Under the pieces are notes generated by a model that was given only the letters and a program-made list of their open reading frames with translations, had not been told where the DNA came from and made no database searches. From positions 1 to 64,000 of the forward strand of contig DHAE01000004.1 of the NCBI GenBank assembly GCA_002397315.1: a DNA stretch of 64,000 nucleotides. Reading direction: 5' to 3'. Made by a program: the position numbers and the translations under genes. Positions 1 through 8,405 of this stretch are shown piece by piece (position 1 is the stretch's first letter; each line of letters begins with the position of its first letter). This DNA comes from Comamonadaceae bacterium UBA4962 (GTDB lineage Bacteria > Pseudomonadota > Gammaproteobacteria > Burkholderiales > Burkholderiaceae_C).

Positions 1-1
1 G

Positions 2-478
2 GCGCCCGCCCGCGCCGCGCAGCCGCCCGCCGTGGCCGCGGCCGCCGCCGAGGCCCCGGTGCCCGCGCAGGACGCCGCCGCCCCGGAAACCGTCCGCGAA
101 GTGGTGCGCGAGGTGGAGGTGGTGCGTGAAGTGCCCGCCCCCGCGCCCGGCACGGTGGTGGTGGACAAGCCGCTGCGCTCCGGCCAGCAGGTGTATGCGC
201 GCGGCTCCGATCTCGTCGTGATGGCCGTCGTCAGCTTCGGCGCCGAGGTGATCGCCGACGGCAACATCCATGTCTACGCGCCGCTGCGCGGCCGCGCCAT
301 CGCGGGCGCGCGCGGCGACACGTCCGCGCGCATCTTCAGCACCTGCCTGGAGCCGCAGCTCGTGTCGGTGGCCGGTATCTACCGCACCACCGAGACCGAA
401 CTGCCCGACAACGTGCGCGGCAAGCCCGCACAGGTGCGGCTCGACGGCGAAAAGCTGATCATCGAGCCGCTCGCCTGA
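2..478 (+). CDS. minC: Septum site-determining protein MinC, C-terminal part (5' truncated by window edge)
   Basis: MinC is the FtsZ antagonist of the Min system and is brought to the membrane by MinD. The frame is open from base 2, so the N-terminal FtsZ-inhibiting domain lies outside the window. Visible are an Ala/Pro/Val-rich linker (first ~55 residues) and the C-terminal beta-helical MinD-binding domain, with the characteristic run SGQQVYARGSDLVV and then VIADGNIHVYAPLRGRA. The GTG at 32 is only an internal codon. minD follows 53 bp downstream and minE after that, the standard minCDE order. Confidence 0.93.
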   Translation, partial: APARAAQPPAVAAAAAEAPVPAQDAAAPETVREVVREVEVVREVPAPAPGTVVVDKPLRSGQQVYARGSDLVVMAVVSFGAEVIADGNIHVYAPLRGRAIAGARGDTSARIFSTCLEPQLVSVAGIYRTTETELPDNVRGKPAQVRLDGEKLIIEPLA

Positions 479-531
479 GGCCCCGCCTCCACCGAACTCC
501 AGAACCAACGCCCCAAAGGGAATTTGCATAC

Positions 532-1347
532 ATGGCCAAAATCGTCGTCGTGACCTCCGGCAAGGGAGGGGTGGGCAAGACCACCACCAGCGCGAGCTTC
601 GCATCGGGCCTCGCGCTGCGTGGCCACAAGACCGCGGTGATCGACTTCGACGTCGGTCTGCGCAACCTCGATCTCATCATGGGCTGCGAACGCCGCGTGG
701 TGTACGACCTCATCAACGTGATCCACGGCGAGGCCAACCTGAACCAGGCCCTCATCAAGGACAAGCAGTGCGACAACCTGTTCGTGCTGGCCGCCAGCCA
801 GACGCGCGACAAGGATGCGCTCACGCAGGAAGGCGTCGAGAAGGTGCTGAACGACCTCGCCGCGATGGACTTCGAGTACATCGTCTGCGACTCGCCCGCC
901 GGCATCGAGAGCGGCGCGCTCATGGCGATGCACTTCGCCGACGAGGCGCTGCTCGTGACCAACCCCGAAGTCTCCTCGGTGCGCGACTCCGACCGCATCC
1001 TCGGCATGCTGGGCAGCAAGACGAAGCGCGCGATCGAAGGCAAGGAGCCGATCAAGGAACACCTGCTGATCACGCGCTACAACCCGCACCGCGTGCAGGA
1101 CGGCCAGATGCTGAGCCTGGAGGACATCCAGGACATCCTGCGCATCGAGCTGATCGGCGTCGTGCCGGAATCCGAGAGCGTGCTGCAGGCGTCCAACCAG
1201 GGCACGCCCGCCATCCACCTGCAGGGCACGGACGTGTCCGAGGCCTACAAGGACGTCGTGGCGCGCTTCCTCGGCGAGGACAAGCCGATGCGTTTCATCG
1301 ACGCGCAGAAGCCCGGTTTCTTCAAGCGCATTTTCGGCGGGAGGTAA
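532..1347 (+). CDS. minD: Septum site-determining ATPase MinD
   Basis: MinD is the membrane-cycling ATPase that recruits MinC and is released by MinE, placing the division septum at midcell. The 271-residue length is normal. The deviant Walker A motif KGGVGKTT is at residues 11-18. A second conserved block, IDFDVGLRNLDLIMG, follows near residue 38. The C-terminal amphipathic membrane-targeting helix ends FFKRIFGGR. The ATG at 532 follows a purine-rich AAAGGGAA stretch. minE starts 3 bp after the stop, so minD and minE are probably translationally coupled. Confidence 0.97.
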   Translation: MAKIVVVTSGKGGVGKTTTSASFASGLALRGHKTAVIDFDVGLRNLDLIMGCERRVVYDLINVIHGEANLNQALIKDKQCDNLFVLAASQTRDKDALTQEGVEKVLNDLAAMDFEYIVCDSPAGIESGALMAMHFADEALLVTNPEVSSVRDSDRILGMLGSKTKRAIEGKEPIKEHLLITRYNPHRVQDGQMLSLEDIQDILRIELIGVVPESESVLQASNQGTPAIHLQGTDVSEAYKDVVARFLGEDKPMRFIDAQKPGFFKRIFGGR

Positions 1348-1350
1348 CGC

Positions 1351-1617
1351 ATGGCATCCTTTCTTTCCTTCCTGCTCGGTGAGAAGAAAAAAACCGCCAG
1401 CGTCGCCAAGGAGCGGCTGCAGATCATCCTCGCGCACGAGCGCAACGGACGCAATGCCGCCGAGCCCGACTACCTGCCCGCGCTGCAGCGCGAACTCGTG
1501 GCGGTGATCTCCAAGTACGTGAAGATCAGCCCCGAAGACCTCACGGTGCAACTGGAGCGCCAGGAAAACCTCGAGGTGCTCGAAGTCAAGATCGAACTGC
1601 CCGACACGGTGCGCTGA
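1351..1617 (+). CDS. minE: Cell division topological specificity factor MinE
   Basis: MinE stimulates MinD ATP hydrolysis and drives pole-to-pole oscillation. The 88-residue length is typical. The N-terminal membrane-binding segment (MASFLSFLLGEKKKTASVAK) precedes the MinD-contacting helix with RLQIILAHER. The C-terminal dimerisation domain contains LQRELVAVISKYVKI and ends with a beta-strand-rich tail. It is the last gene of the minCDE unit; the next gene is on the opposite strand. Confidence 0.97.
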   Translation: MASFLSFLLGEKKKTASVAKERLQIILAHERNGRNAAEPDYLPALQRELVAVISKYVKISPEDLTVQLERQENLEVLEVKIELPDTVR

Positions 1618-1668
1618 ACGCCTTCCGCGGGCGCAGCCCTCCGCGCAGGAGGGCGGCGCCGGTGCGTT

Positions 1669-2190
1669 TCAGAGCGGGTGCTCGGTGTAGAAGCGCCCAC
1701 CGTGGTAGAGCAGCGGCGGCACGCCCGGGCGGTGCGCGCAGCGCTCCACCTCGCCCACGAAGATCACGTGGTCGCCTTCGTCGTAGCGGCTGCGGTTGAA
1801 GCATTCGAAGGTGGCCACCGCGCCCTCGATCAGCGGCGCGCCCGCCACGCCAAGCGCGTACTTCACGCCCGCGAACCGGTCGACGCCGCGGCTGGCGAAG
1901 CGTTCGGCCAGCGCCTGCTGGTCGGCCGCCAGCACGTTGATCGCGTAGTGCGACCCCGCGGCCAGCGCATTCATCGAGCCGGCCGCGCGGCCCAGGCTCC
2001 AGAGCACCAGCGGCGGCGCGAGCGACACCGAATTGAACGAACTCGCCGTGAGCCCCACGAGGCCGCCGGCGGCGTCCTGCGCGGTGACGATGGTCACGCC
2101 GGTGGCGAACATGCCGAGCGCGTCGCGGAATTCACGGGGCGAGAAACTCGGGGGATGGGCCAGCGCGGGCCGGATCGGGGGACGTGTCAC
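1669..2190 (-). CDS. Flavin reductase-domain (FMN-binding split barrel) protein
   Basis: Likely an NAD(P)H:flavin oxidoreductase of the flavin_reductase family, which usually supplies reduced flavin to a partner monooxygenase. The N-terminal signature is FRDALGMFATGVTIVTA followed by GLTASSFNSVSLAPPLVLWSL, and the C-terminal part has GDHVIFVGEVE and LLYHGGRFY. A GTG start at 2190 (VTRPPIRP) was chosen because it places this block at the usual distance. The frame stays open to 2271 with ATG codons at 2271 and 2253. No monooxygenase is adjacent, so the partner is unknown. Confidence 0.8.
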   Translation of the reverse strand: MTRPPIRPALAHPPSFSPREFRDALGMFATGVTIVTAQDAAGGLVGLTASSFNSVSLAPPLVLWSLGRAAGSMNALAAGSHYAINVLAADQQALAERFASRGVDRFAGVKYALGVAGAPLIEGAVATFECFNRSRYDEGDHVIFVGEVERCAHRPGVPPLLYHGGRFYTEHPL

Positions 2191-2318
2191 GGGAAGGTCG
2201 GTGGCGCGTCGCGCGCCGGGCGGAGAAAGGGGTCGGCTATTATGGGCCGGCATCCACCGGCCTGCCGCCACCGGGCCCGCGTGCCCCCACCGGCCGCGTT
2301 GCCGTTCCCCTTTTTCCC

Positions 2319-3107
2319 ATGGCCCTGCTCCCCACCTTCTCCACTTTAGGCGCCGGCTCCACCGTGCTCATGCTGCACGACGCGGACGGCGGCCACCTCA
2401 CTTTCGCTCCCCAGGTCGAAACCCTCGCGGGCGCCGGCTACCGCGCCATCGCCTGGGACATGCCCGGCTACGGCCACAGCGCGCCCATCGAACCCTATGG
2501 CTTCAAGGGGCTGGCGCAGAGCTGCATCGCGCTGCTCGACGCCCTGCAGTGCACGGAAGGCGCCACGCTCGTCGGCCACGGCCTGGGCGCGATGCTGGCC
2601 GTGGAAGTGGCCGCACGGGCGCCGCGCCGCGTGGGCCGCCTCGTGCTCTGCGCGGGCGGCCCGGCGCTGGACGACGAAGGCCTGCAGACCTGGGTGGAGC
2701 CGCGCGTCGCCGCGCTGGACGCAGGCCAGTCGATGGAGCGCCTGGCCGAGGTGCTGGTGCCGCGCCAGACCGGCACCGGGGCCCTGCCCGAAGGCGTGCG
2801 CCTGGCGCGCCACGCCATGGGCGAGGTGCACCCCTCCACCTTCCGGCGCGCGCTGGAGCTGCTGCCCACGTTCGCGCGCGACGCCTCCCACCTCGCCCAC
2901 CTGTCGATGCCCACGCTGCTCGTGAGCGGCGCGCAGGACCGCTGCATGCCGCCCGAGGCGCTGCAGGCCCTGGCGCACGTGCTGCCCGACGCGAGCCACC
3001 TGAGCCTGCCCCACGTCGGACACTGGCCGCAGCTGGAAGATCCGGAAGGTTTCGACGGCGCGCTGCTCGACTTCCTGGGCTCCCGCGCCCCGCGGACGGT
3101 CCACTGA
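2319..3107 (+). CDS. Alpha/beta-hydrolase fold protein with Ser-to-Gly change at the nucleophile
   Basis: 262-residue alpha/beta-hydrolase. The fold is clear: AWDMPGYGHSAP at about residue 46, the nucleophile-elbow strand TLVGHGLGAML at 83-93, an acid region LVSGAQDRCMPPE, and a late VGHWPQLEDP supplying the histidine. The elbow should read G-x-S-x-G, but residue 88 is Gly (GGC), so the canonical nucleophile is missing. It may be non-catalytic or use another chemistry. The ATG at 2319 gives the usual N-terminus. Its TGA overlaps the ATG of the next gene, implying co-translation with the M14 peptidase. Confidence 0.78.
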   Translation: MALLPTFSTLGAGSTVLMLHDADGGHLTFAPQVETLAGAGYRAIAWDMPGYGHSAPIEPYGFKGLAQSCIALLDALQCTEGATLVGHGLGAMLAVEVAARAPRRVGRLVLCAGGPALDDEGLQTWVEPRVAALDAGQSMERLAEVLVPRQTGTGALPEGVRLARHAMGEVHPSTFRRALELLPTFARDASHLAHLSMPTLLVSGAQDRCMPPEALQALAHVLPDASHLSLPHVGHWPQLEDPEGFDGALLDFLGSRAPRTVH

Positions 3108-4360
3108 TGGCGGCGCCGGACACCGGAACCCCGCGCGCTCCCGGGGCGGCCGCTCCCCTCCGCCGCACCGGCCCGCTGTGGCTGCTGCCGCCCGTGGCCG
3201 TGCTGGCGCTCGGCGTGCTCGGCGCGTCCATCTGGGAGCCGCGCGCCTTCCAGGATGGCGGCCAGCCGGGCGCGGGCACCGCATCGGACGCCGTGGTCGC
3301 CGTCGGACGGGGCCACCTGGGATCGGGCGACGCGGGCGCCGGCTACCACTCGGTGGTGGTGCTCGGTGCGCCCGCCGAGCGGTCCGACACGGTGGCCGCG
3401 CCCGCCGCCGCCGCCATGCCCCCGGCACCGCCCGCGTCCGCGGCGGCGCCGGCGCGTCCGGCACCACCGCCTGCCGCCGAGGCGCAGGCCCAGGCTCCCG
3501 TGCCCGTGCCGCCCCCCGGCGCGCCGGAGTCGAAGGCCGCCTGCCAGCTGCTATTGCCGCGCCTGCCCACGGTGGACCGGGCCCTGTGCGAATCCACACG
3601 CCTCGCCGAAAGCGGTGCGCAGTCCCGCAAGGGCCTGCCCCTCTACTGGCGCGACGTGTTCCCTGCGCGCGCGTCCGCAGCTTCCCGGGCGGGGGCTTCC
3701 GCAATGCCGCCGCCGCTGCGCGTGCTCGTGGTGGGCGCCATCCATGGCGACGAGCCCACGTCCGCCTCGCTCGCGATGCGCTGGATCGGCTTCGCCGCCC
3801 AGCCCGAGCGGGCCCTGCGGCAGCCCGTGCACTGGCGCTTCATCCCGGCGCTGAATCCCGACGGCATGCTGGCGCGCCCGGCGACGCGCGTGAATGCCCG
3901 GGGCGTGGACCTGAACCGCAACTTCCCCACGCCGAACTGGGAGCGCGATGCGCCCATCTACTGGCAGAAGCGCACTCACCGCGACCCGCGCCGCTGGCCG
4001 GGGCCCACGCCGCTGTCGGAGCCGGAATCGCGCTTCCTGCACGAACAGATGGAGGGCTTCCGGCCCGACCTGGTGGTGAGCATCCACGCGCCCTACGGCG
4101 TGCTCGACTACGACGGGCCCCTGCCGCCGCCCAGCCGCCTGGGCCAGCTGCGGCTCGACCAGCTCGGCATCTTCCCCGGCTCGCTCGGCCACTACGGCAG
4201 CGTGCGCCAGGGCATGCCCGTGGTCACCATCGAGCTGCAGCACGAGCTGCGCATGCCCGACGACAGCCAGGTGCGCCAGATGTGGGTGGATCTGCTCAGG
4301 TGGATGGACACCCACCTCGCCACGGCCGACACGCCGCCCGCCGGCACCGCCGTCCGCTAG
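3107..4360 (+). CDS. M14-family zinc carboxypeptidase, MpaA-like, with membrane anchor
   Basis: 417-residue predicted zinc peptidase or amidase of the M14 family; the nearest described relatives are murein peptide amidase MpaA and succinylglutamate desuccinylase-type enzymes. An N-terminal hydrophobic segment (LWLLPPVAVLALGVLGASIW) is followed by a long Ala/Pro-rich linker. The catalytic domain shows the HxxE zinc motif in GAIHGDEPTS, NPDGMLARP with a later VDLNRNFP, a third zinc ligand in SIHAPYG, and the catalytic glutamate in TIELQHE. The start ATG overlaps the upstream hydrolase stop. A role in peptidoglycan peptide turnover is inferred. Confidence 0.8.
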   Translation: MAAPDTGTPRAPGAAAPLRRTGPLWLLPPVAVLALGVLGASIWEPRAFQDGGQPGAGTASDAVVAVGRGHLGSGDAGAGYHSVVVLGAPAERSDTVAAPAAAAMPPAPPASAAAPARPAPPPAAEAQAQAPVPVPPPGAPESKAACQLLLPRLPTVDRALCESTRLAESGAQSRKGLPLYWRDVFPARASAASRAGASAMPPPLRVLVVGAIHGDEPTSASLAMRWIGFAAQPERALRQPVHWRFIPALNPDGMLARPATRVNARGVDLNRNFPTPNWERDAPIYWQKRTHRDPRRWPGPTPLSEPESRFLHEQMEGFRPDLVVSIHAPYGVLDYDGPLPPPSRLGQLRLDQLGIFPGSLGHYGSVRQGMPVVTIELQHELRMPDDSQVRQMWVDLLRWMDTHLATADTPPAGTAVR

Positions 4361-4407
4361 CGCGGCAGGGACGGGGCCCGGCCAGGAAGCCCGCGGCCTC
4401 CTGTGCG

Positions 4408-5742
4408 TCAGGCGGCGACGGGAACGGATCTCGCTGGGCGCCCTTCCGTGCCGAAACCCAGGAACCCGAAGTCCATCGCCGGCCGCTCGCCGGTGAGCAG
4501 CTCGGCCATCGCCTTGCCGGAGCCCGCGCCGTGCGTCCAGCCCAGCGTGCCGTGGCCCGCGTTCACCCAGAGTTTGCCCACGCGCGTGCGGCCGATGAAC
4601 GGGATGTTGGTCGGCGTGGCGGGGCGCAGGCCCGTCCAGTACTGCGGGTCGCCGCCTTCCTCGGGCGTGCGGGTGTCGCACACGCCGGGCAGGATCTCGG
4701 CGATGCGGCGCGAGAGCATGTGGCAGCGCGCGCGGGCCACGGGGCTGTCCAGCGAGAGGTCGTAGCCGCCCAGCTCGATCGTGCCGGCCACGCGCAGGAA
4801 GTTGCCCAGCCGGCTCATCGCGATCTTCTTGCCGTCGTCGATCGTGGAGACCATCGGCGCGCCCTCGGGCTTGAGCAGCGGGAAGGTGGCGCTGTAGCCC
4901 TTGCCGGGGTAGATGGGCAGGTCCACGCCCACCGTGCGCAGCAGCGGCGCCGTGTACGAGCCGCAGGCCGCCACGAAGGCGTCGGCGCGCAGCTCCTGCA
5001 CGGCCGCGCCGGGCTCGCGGGAGCGCACGGCCACGGAATCGATCGCGTCGCCGGTGCGCTGCAGCCGCAGCACGTCGTGCCCGAAGAGGAACTGCGCGCC
5101 CCGCTCGGCGCAGCGGCGCGCCAGTGCCTGGGTGAACACGCGGGCGTCGCCGCTCTCGTCGGTGCTGGTGTAGGTGCCGCCGGTGATGCGGTCGCCGTAG
5201 GCGCGGAACGCCGGCTCGATCTGCAGCAGCTCGTCGCGGCTCACCAGGCGGCGCTGCACGCCGTACTGGCGCATCAGCTCCACCGCGTGGCCGGCCGCGT
5301 CGAAGGATTTCTGGTCGGTGTAGAAATGCGCGATGCCGCGCTCCAGCCGGTGGTAGTCGATGCCCGTGGAGCGCACCAGATCCTTCAGCGCGGCATGGCT
5401 GTAGGCGCCCAGGGCCACGATCTGCTGCACGTTGCGGGCGAACGCCGCGTCGTTGCACTGCGCGAGGAATTTCAGGCTCCAGCGCCACTGTTCCCAGTCC
5501 ATGCGGGGGCGGAACAGCAGCGGCGCCTCCTTGTCCAGCATCCACTTGAGCGCCTTCCAGGGCGCCTCGCGGTTCGCCCAGGGCTCGCAGTAGCTCACCG
5601 AGATCTGCGCCGCGTTGGCGTAGCTCGTCTCCAGCGACGCGTCGGGCTGGCGGTCGACGACGATGACGTCATGGCCGCGCTCCAGCAGGTGCCACGCGGT
5701 GCTGATGCCGATGATGCCGGCTCCGAGGACGATGGTTTTCAT
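4408..5742 (-). CDS. dadA: D-amino acid dehydrogenase, small subunit type
   Basis: FAD-dependent membrane-associated enzyme that oxidatively deaminates D-amino acids (D-alanine in alanine catabolism), feeding electrons to the respiratory chain. The 444 residues match DadA. The N-terminal dinucleotide fold GAGIIGISTAWHLLERG is at residues 8-24 with VVDRQ at the end of the second strand. ETSYANAAQISVSYCEPWA and the C-terminal GLRPATPTNIPFIG and NAGHGTLGWTHGAGSGK blocks are DadA-like. It is divergent from an ArgP-like regulator with only 89 bp between the starts. No alanine racemase gene is adjacent. Confidence 0.92.
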   Translation of the reverse strand: MKTIVLGAGIIGISTAWHLLERGHDVIVVDRQPDASLETSYANAAQISVSYCEPWANREAPWKALKWMLDKEAPLLFRPRMDWEQWRWSLKFLAQCNDAAFARNVQQIVALGAYSHAALKDLVRSTGIDYHRLERGIAHFYTDQKSFDAAGHAVELMRQYGVQRRLVSRDELLQIEPAFRAYGDRITGGTYTSTDESGDARVFTQALARRCAERGAQFLFGHDVLRLQRTGDAIDSVAVRSREPGAAVQELRADAFVAACGSYTAPLLRTVGVDLPIYPGKGYSATFPLLKPEGAPMVSTIDDGKKIAMSRLGNFLRVAGTIELGGYDLSLDSPVARARCHMLSRRIAEILPGVCDTRTPEEGGDPQYWTGLRPATPTNIPFIGRTRVGKLWVNAGHGTLGWTHGAGSGKAMAELLTGERPAMDFGFLGFGTEGRPARSVPVAA

Positions 5743-5779
5743 AGCTGCGCAGTGTGCGGCGGGGCTCGTTTTTTTTGAA

Positions 5780-5822
5780 GAGGAATTAAACTTCCTCCAA
5801 ATTCATCAGTTCACCTAATGAA
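5780..5822. promoter_or_regulatory. Divergent dadA/argP-like control region with two inverted repeats
   Basis: Between the divergent starts (5742 and 5832) is AT-richer DNA holding two inverted repeats. GAGGAA and TTCCTC (5780-5797) are separated by 6 bp. TTCAT and ATGAA (5802-5822) are separated by 11 bp. The second has the dyad spacing typical of LysR-family sites. Binding by the adjacent regulator is an inference. Confidence 0.4.
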
Positions 5823-5831
5823 GCGAACGCC

Positions 5832-6749
5832 ATGAGCACCTTCGATCCCGCCGCCCTGGAATGCCTGGCCGCCATCGTGGAAGAGGGCGGCTTCGAGCGC
5901 GCGGCCCAGCGCCTGAACGTCACCCAGTCGGCCGTCTCGCAGCGCCTGCGCGCGCTGGAGGCCCAGGTGGGCTCGGTGCTGATCGTGCGCAGCCGGCCGC
6001 TCAAGCCCACGAGCGCGGGACAGCTCCTGCTCAAGCACACCAAGCAGCTGCGCCTGCTGCGCGCCGATCTGGAGCGCGACCTGCAGGACTTGGCGCCCAG
6101 CGCGCCCGGCGGCGCCCGCGAGGACGAACGCATCGCCATCGCCATCAACGCCGACAGCATCGCCACCTGGGCGCTCGACGCGCTGCACGACCTCGCCCGC
6201 CAGCGCCTGCCGATCGAGATCATCGTGGACGACCAGGATTTCACCCAGGAGTGGCTGCGCTCGGGCCAGGTGCTGGGCTGCGTGACCACGCTCCGGCAGC
6301 CGATGCGCGGCTGCAAGGTGGTGCCGCTGGGTGCGATGCGCTACGTGGCGGTGGCCTCGCCCGGGCTGGCGGCGCGGCACCTGCCGCAGGGGCTCACGCC
6401 GCACAACTTCCGCGACGTGCCCTTCCTGTCGTTCAACCGCAAGGACGACATGCAGTCGGAATTCATCATGCGCACCTTCGGCCTCAAGCGGGTGGCGCTG
6501 CACCACCTGTTCGTGCCCAGCTCCGAAGGCCAGGTGCGCGCGGTGATCGCCGGATGGGGCGCGGGCGTCGTGCCCGAACTGCTCGCGCGCCCGGCCCTCG
6601 CCAGCGGCGCGCTGGTGGACCTCGCCCCGGGGCACGCGCTGCCGATCCAGCTGTACTGGCACTGCTGGAACCTGGAATCCGAGGTGCTCGACGCGCTGAC
6701 CGAGGCGCTCACGGCCACCGCGGCCCGCACGCTCGCCGCCGATGCGTGA
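5832..6749 (+). CDS. LysR-family regulator, ArgP/IciA type
   Basis: 305-residue LysR-type activator of the ArgP (IciA) subfamily, which in characterised species senses lysine/arginine and activates the amino-acid exporter gene argO/lysE. Residues 1-60 hold the winged HTH (FERAAQRLNVTQSAVSQRLRAL). The effector domain has ArgP-like blocks RIAIAINADSIATWALDAL-type and FNRKDDMQSEF. It is divergent from dadA rather than from an exporter gene, so its target here may be amino-acid catabolism. Confidence 0.82.
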   Translation: MSTFDPAALECLAAIVEEGGFERAAQRLNVTQSAVSQRLRALEAQVGSVLIVRSRPLKPTSAGQLLLKHTKQLRLLRADLERDLQDLAPSAPGGAREDERIAIAINADSIATWALDALHDLARQRLPIEIIVDDQDFTQEWLRSGQVLGCVTTLRQPMRGCKVVPLGAMRYVAVASPGLAARHLPQGLTPHNFRDVPFLSFNRKDDMQSEFIMRTFGLKRVALHHLFVPSSEGQVRAVIAGWGAGVVPELLARPALASGALVDLAPGHALPIQLYWHCWNLESEVLDALTEALTATAARTLAADA

Positions 6750-6815
6750 CGAAGGCGTCTCGCGTGCGTGCGCGCCTTACGGTCGAGTTGCCGGCGAAGG
6801 CCCTAAGATGCGCGC

Positions 6816-7433
6816 ATGAACACGCCCGTTCCACCCCGCCGCTCCTTCAAGGCACAGATGCACGAGGCCCGCGCCCAGGCCATCGTGGCCGCCGCGGGCC
6901 GGCTGCTGGGCGAAAAAGGCTTCGAGGCCATGACGCTCGAAGAGGTCGCCGCCGAAGTGGGCGTGGCCAAGGCCAGTCTCTACAAGCACTTCGCCGGCAA
7001 GGAAGACCTGTGCGCCGCGGCCATGGCCCATGCCGTGGAGCGCCTCGGCGACTTCCTCGACGGGCTGCCCGCCGATCTGCCGGCCTTCGAATGCCTGCGC
7101 GAACTGCTGCGCTGGCTGCTCTCGCAGCAGCTCACCGACGAACTGCCGCTGATGCTTGCCCGCAATTCGGGCCTGCGGCGCCCGCTCAAGGAGTGTGCCG
7201 CCTACCAGTGCGCGCTGCAGGGGGTGAGCGCACGCGCCATGGAGTGGATCGCCGCGGCCCAGCGCGAAGGCCGGCTGAGCGAGGCGCTGCCCGCCGAGGT
7301 GATCCTCTTTTCGCTCTACGCCCGCAGCGCCGATCCGCTGCTGTCCATGCTGCGGGAGCAGGGCGGCTGTACCGACGAGCAGATCGTGGAATGGGCGGTG
7401 CAGGCGTGCTTCGACGGCCTGAAGTCTAGGTAG
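6816..7433 (+). CDS. TetR/AcrR-family transcriptional regulator
   Basis: 205-residue TetR-type regulator. The N-terminal HTH includes ARAQAIVAAAGRLLGEKGF, then MTLEEVAAEVGVAKASLYKHFAGKEDLC (residues 31-58), the standard TetR arrangement. The C-terminal ligand/dimer domain is not diagnostic. The start at 6816 gives a short basic lead-in. It stands alone: the argP-like gene ends 66 bp upstream and its 3' end overlaps a broken toxin gene on the other strand by 8 bp. The target is unknown. Confidence 0.88.
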   Translation: MNTPVPPRRSFKAQMHEARAQAIVAAAGRLLGEKGFEAMTLEEVAAEVGVAKASLYKHFAGKEDLCAAAMAHAVERLGDFLDGLPADLPAFECLRELLRWLLSQQLTDELPLMLARNSGLRRPLKECAAYQCALQGVSARAMEWIAAAQREGRLSEALPAEVILFSLYARSADPLLSMLREQGGCTDEQIVEWAVQACFDGLKSR

Positions 7434-7738
7434 GCAACGGCTTCCACGGATCGACGAGCGTCACTCCCGTCGGCTCGAAGTCCGCCACGTTGCGCGTGGC
7501 CACGGTCATGCCGTGCACCATGGCCGTGGCTGCGATGAGCGCATCGCGTTCGCCGCGTCTGTCGGGCACGTGCAGCCGCGCGCGACGCTGGGCCACGGCG
7601 GTGTCGACCCGTGATGGCGGAAATGAAGAGGTCGGCGGCATCGACGCTCTCCGCCCAGGCCACCACGTTCGCATCGGCCCGGCAGAGACGCGCCTTGCGC
7701 AACTCGGACAGCACATCGGTATCCAGCACGAACATCAT
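7426..7738 (-). pseudogene. Broken PIN-domain toxin (FitB/VapC family)
   Basis: The N-terminal PIN part is read from the ATG at 7738: MMFVLDTDVLSELRK, then NVVAWAESVDAADLFISAIT. The C-terminal part, VDTAVAQRRARLHVPD then RDALIAATAMVHGMTVATRN and PTGVTLVDPWKPLPT, is in a different frame (7426-~7610). FitB-type toxins are about 140 residues; here the two parts are joined with a frame change and roughly 40-45 residues of the middle missing. The first aspartate of the PIN site remains, but no single frame makes the protein. An antitoxin remnant sits just upstream. Confidence 0.8.
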
Positions 7739-7770
7739 GAGAGATCGGCCGGACGGGTTTCGATGACCAT
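7735..7770 (-). pseudogene. C-terminal remnant of the cognate antitoxin
   Basis: Directly before the toxin ATG, another frame reads MVIETRPADLS and a TGA that overlaps the toxin start in ATGA form. That is the usual end of a FitA/Phd-like antitoxin coupled to FitB. Upstream in the same frame are two stop codons (TAG TAA) within 15 bp, so only about the last 11 codons survive. The identity rests on position and the tail sequence. Confidence 0.5.
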
Positions 7771-7872
7771 GCGCGGTTACTACATTGTTGGCATGCGGGG
7801 GGCACAGCGCGAAAGATGGCTCCGTGGCAGTCCTAGGCCGAGGACTTGACCCAGGCCCTTGCCACGCCCTCC

Positions 7873-8298
7873 TCAACGCACCAGCAGCACCGGCACCCGG
7901 CTGCTGGCGAGCACCTGGGTGCTGACCGAGCCCATGACGAGCTGGCCCAGGGCGCCGTGGCCGTGGGAGCCCATCACCAGCAGATCGAACTTGCCGCTGT
8001 CGGCCGCCTTGGCGATGGTCTCGCCGACGGGGCCGGTCTTCACGAGGCGCTTGGGCGTGATGCCGTGGCGTGCGAGGAACTTGGCGACCGGGCCGATGAC
8101 CTTCTCGGCCTCTTCGGCGTAGTACTTCTCGACCACGTCCTTGCCCAGGGCCGCGCGGGCCCGCGGAGGCAGGGGCGACTGCACGGTGATCGCGGTCACG
8201 TCGTGCGTGCCGCCCGCGAGCAGTTCGTCGTGCGTGGCGAGGTAGGCCAGCATTTTCTTGGTATAGGCGCTGCCGTCGACGGCCAGGAGGATCTTCAT
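7873..8298 (-). CDS. Universal stress protein, UspA family
   Basis: 141-residue single-domain Usp protein, a cytoplasmic nucleotide-binding stress protein. It starts MKILLAVDGSAYTKK with the conserved early Asp and ends with the ATP-binding pattern G-x2-G-x9-G-S/T in GSHGHGALGQLVMGS followed by VLASSRVPVLLVR. The length and both motifs indicate an ATP-binding Usp. It is a single gene, with ~160 bp to the next gene upstream. Confidence 0.93.
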   Translation of the reverse strand: MKILLAVDGSAYTKKMLAYLATHDELLAGGTHDVTAITVQSPLPPRARAALGKDVVEKYYAEEAEKVIGPVAKFLARHGITPKRLVKTGPVGETIAKAADSGKFDLLVMGSHGHGALGQLVMGSVSTQVLASSRVPVLLVR

Positions 8299-8405
8299 GG
8301 TAGGGACGCTTTCACAAAGGGATGGAGAGAGACTAAGGTGCGCCTGTGCCTGTTGTCTTGACGTGGGTCATCTTTGTGCTGCCGTGCGCGTGCGGGCGGG
8401 GCGCT

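Noticed and set aside
379..1551. Long open frame antisense to minCDE
   Set aside because: Shadow of GC-rich coding DNA; composition His/Ala/Arg/Leu-rich with no family pattern, fully covered by minC, minD and minE.
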